DNA of 64,000 nt from Halichondria panicea. Lineage: Eukaryota > Porifera > Demospongiae > Suberitida > Halichondriidae. The notes under the pieces were generated by a model that saw only the letters and a list, made by a program, of their open reading frames with translations, did not search any database and was not told the DNA's origin. The translations under genes and the position numbers were made by a program. The DNA lies in contig NC_087384.1 of the NCBI RefSeq assembly GCF_963675165.1, forward strand, positions 5,201,182 to 5,265,181. The letters run 5' to 3'. Below are positions 61,551 to 64,000 of the stretch, in pieces (positions within the stretch are counted from its first letter, which is position 1; each line of letters starts with the position of its first letter).

Positions 61551-62099
61551 CACCTGTTTACTATATAGCAGAAGCCCGCATATATAATTATGTGAAGCCC
61601 ATAGGGTAATAGCAAAAGGCCAGCCCGATATATAGTTGTATCAACAACATTACTTGGTAACTATAATTATACGTACTGCCAAGCCTGTATCACTGCGCTC
61701 ACTAGTATCTTGCCCTCCACTCCATTTGTCAGATCCCCAAAAAGTTTGAGCTGAACCTCCTTCAAAGGTGAGTTTAGGACATGCTGCATGTGCAGTTGAT
61801 GGTTTAGAGCCTGCATGGGAATGTTGATTACTCTACATGATTACTCTACATAGATCTCAAACTTTCGTGTACATGATAATTATGTAGACTATATGAATAA
61901 CAATGATTGTCAAATTGCTGCTCAACTACTGTACATGCAAACATCATCTCCCTATAGTGACCTTTTATCACCAGCACTATAAGTGTATCCAAAGGCCGAC
62001 TTATACTGCGCTATATATATACTTGTTGTTTCTAGTATCTTGGGTTGAAATGACCAACCTGACCAGCCTGACCACTTGCTACGGTCTTGGTGTGTGTGT

Positions 62100-62290
62100 G
62101 TGGCCAAAAGTCTAGGAGCAGAGCAAATAAATAAATGAATAAGGTACACAGGGACAGGTGACACCTCAGAATTGTGGCCAATGTTTGTTTATCCACTTAG
62201 ATGGTCATGAATATTGGGCATTTGAAATTTGAATGTTTGAATGAGTCGGCAGGAAGTCTAGTGCTAGTATTGTGAATAAAGTAAACAGCT
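62100..62290. repeat. Family flank repeat, partial
   Basis: GGCCAAAAGTCTAGGAGCAG to GTGAATAAAGTAAACA, nearly identical to 16075-16265, including the preceding CCTGACCACTTGCTACGG. Confidence 0.8.
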
Positions 62291-62606
62291 CTATACACTC
62301 TTAAGAATCTAAGCCTATAATGTGAATTAAATATAGCAACAGACATGTTGTATTGTGTGGTGGGTGGTTTGTTTTTCATCATTACACAACATAAACAATA
62401 ATTATATACGCAGAAGGTAATGTACAATTATGTAACGACTTGTGCAGTAATGAATTCTATTCCACACTGCACGTGATTAAGTGCAAAACAAGCTGTCAGT
62501 GAGCTGAATGGTATGTGCAGTTATCCATATACGGCACGTGATTAACAATAATGCAATAGCTGAGCCAAAGCAGTTGAGTCCATAGTCAAGTAAAGATCTA
62601 AGAGAA

Positions 62607-63440
62607 ATGGCGCAAGAGTTCCCTCTAGCTGAAACAGACGGAATTGGTAAATATCTACAACAAGAGTATGGTCCGCCTAAGCCTCCAAATACACATATTG
62701 GATGCTTCTACATCAGTCTTGGACATGAAATTAGTAAGTCTCCAATGACTCAACCCTAAGCAATTGATACCCTAAACGGCATACCAGGCCTAACCATATG
62801 GGGCAAAACAGAGCCAGGAATCATTTTCCTTATAAACCCCGAAGCAACAGCACCTAATGAACGTGTACGAGAAGCTGATATAAACGAAACTATTCGATTG
62901 AAATTGATTACGAAATTAAGGGAACTACACAAAAACTACTACTCCCCGCTCCCAATCCATATCATGTTTAGCAGAGCTTGTTTGTACACTGATGAAGATA
63001 ACAAACGTGCTAGCAGCCATGAGATAACAACAGAAAATATTGGGGAAATTATCAAAAGCGTGTATGAGAATGATGCTGCAGGAAACACCCACATCGAATG
63101 CTTTTACCTTTTCGTACAAGCAGTTCTCGATGGGGAAATATTTCAAATTAATGACAAAGACGTAAATGTGCACAGTGGCGCTTTAGAAGAGCTCAAAACA
63201 CTACTGGGAGATTGGAAATCAGTTGAACCTCGAGCAACATGGCCAGGAAAATTTTTTGGCTATTTTCCAAAGGGAATGCAACCGATGACAGAACGAGAGA
63301 GGGAGAAAATACTCAACGGAGAAGTACGAATGCCTCTTATTAAAAGATTGGAAGCTAAGCTTTTAAATGTTACTCTGAGAGGTGGTTCAAAGATAAAAAT
63401 TAAAGTTATAATCACACGAGCTTGCAAATACACATCCTAA
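62607..63440 (+). pseudogene. Two-module family member with one in-frame TAA
   Basis: ATG at 62607. Close relative of member 1, with the same 5' flank. Module 1: TDGIGKYLQQEYG, HIGCFYISLGHEI, then TAA at 62757-62759 where member 1 reads CAA-AAA (a small local change), followed in frame by AIDTL, WGKTEPG, NERVREADINETI, FSRACLY. Module 2 is intact: ENIGEIIKS, HIECFYLFVQ, LKTLLGDWKSVE, ATWPGKFFGYFPK, TEREREKILNGEVRMPLIKR, IITRACKY. If translated from an internal ATG (62898) only part of module 1 and module 2 would be made. Confidence 0.75.
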
Positions 63441-64000
63441 ACGATTGTGTATACATACTTGACAATTGTATATAATTATAGGTGGCAGTTATAGTGACTA
63501 AAAATATGTTGTGTGTTCAAAGTACAATATATACGTATAATTATGTACATATATACGACCAAATAGTGGTACAGTTTTTGTAATTGTCATGCATTAATTT
63601 AAAAATAACGTATGTAATAAGCCTATAAGTACCAATACTTTGGGCCTCAGCTCAATGAAGCTGCCACCATTCATGCAAGCACATTGCATTGTATATACGT
63701 ATACAAAGCTCAATGTGTACCTTACTCAAAAGTACTCGATATAGGCACCATTCTATGCACACATCTATAATTATATCTTACTGTGTACAATAACAATATA
63801 CATACATGCAGCCTCATACAAGGTGTATTGAATACGTCTATAGCAACAGACAACATGTTGTGTGGGTGGTTTGGCTCACAGTGAAACCCTATACGTATAT
63901 AGTATCAAGGTATGTGTGCTGTATATAAACATTAATTTTATATCCAGAAATCGAGGCTGACAGCTATCTATACATATTTAAAATTCATATTGTGTGGGAG

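Overview
The window is eukaryotic, AT-rich nuclear DNA from an animal. Genes have GT-AG introns, there is a nuclear tRNA-Ile(UAU) with an intron at the canonical position, and the recognisable proteins (AMD1, SAP30BP, WSCD-type sulfotransferase, HAUS8, guanylate-binding protein with FN3 domains) are animal-type. Heavy loading with short inverted-repeat elements and constant recurrence of TATAATTATA-like strings would fit a sponge or another early-branching animal, but this is an inference and I cannot name the species.

0.3-8.4 kb: the 3' exon of an unidentified gene, AMD1 exon 1 (-) head-to-head with an intact two-exon SAP30BP (+), an intact two-exon WSCD-like sulfotransferase (+), tRNA-Ile(UAU) (-), and the 5' exons of a HAUS8-like gene (-) with a Helitron scrap beside them. 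12.3-13.25 kb: AMD1 exons (-) lying on the wrong side of exon 1 for one ordered gene. 26.1-29.7 kb: a decayed second copy of this neighbourhood (AMD1 exon, SAP30BP 3' end, WSCD, tRNA-Ile, HAUS8), so the block was segmentally duplicated and then eroded. The HAUS8 copies are complementary: 5' exons survive at 8 kb and 3' exons at 29 kb.

10.6-38 kb and 57.8-63.5 kb: a same-strand array of an intronless gene family that I do not recognise. Full-length members (242-261 aa) hold two diverged copies of a ~120-residue module with conserved HIE-x-FY, LPG-x-W, WP-x-x-F, E-R-E-R-E and T/S-R-A-C-K/L-Y motifs. Two members are intact, two carry one in-frame stop each, and the rest are frameshifted or fragmentary. 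Dispersed flank repeats accompany them.

39.5-57.6 kb: one long gene (+) predicted to encode a guanylate-binding-protein GTPase fused to about nine fibronectin-III modules. Five exons fit in phase and give 1,538 codons. Its two large introns (7.9 and 5.3 kb) are packed with near-perfect inverted repeats, including a ~1.4 kb palindrome holding a minisatellite.

The most novel content is the unrecognised two-module family and the GBP-FN3 fusion. GBPs are immune GTPases in vertebrates; an immune role for the array is only a suggestion from its birth-and-death pattern and its neighbour.
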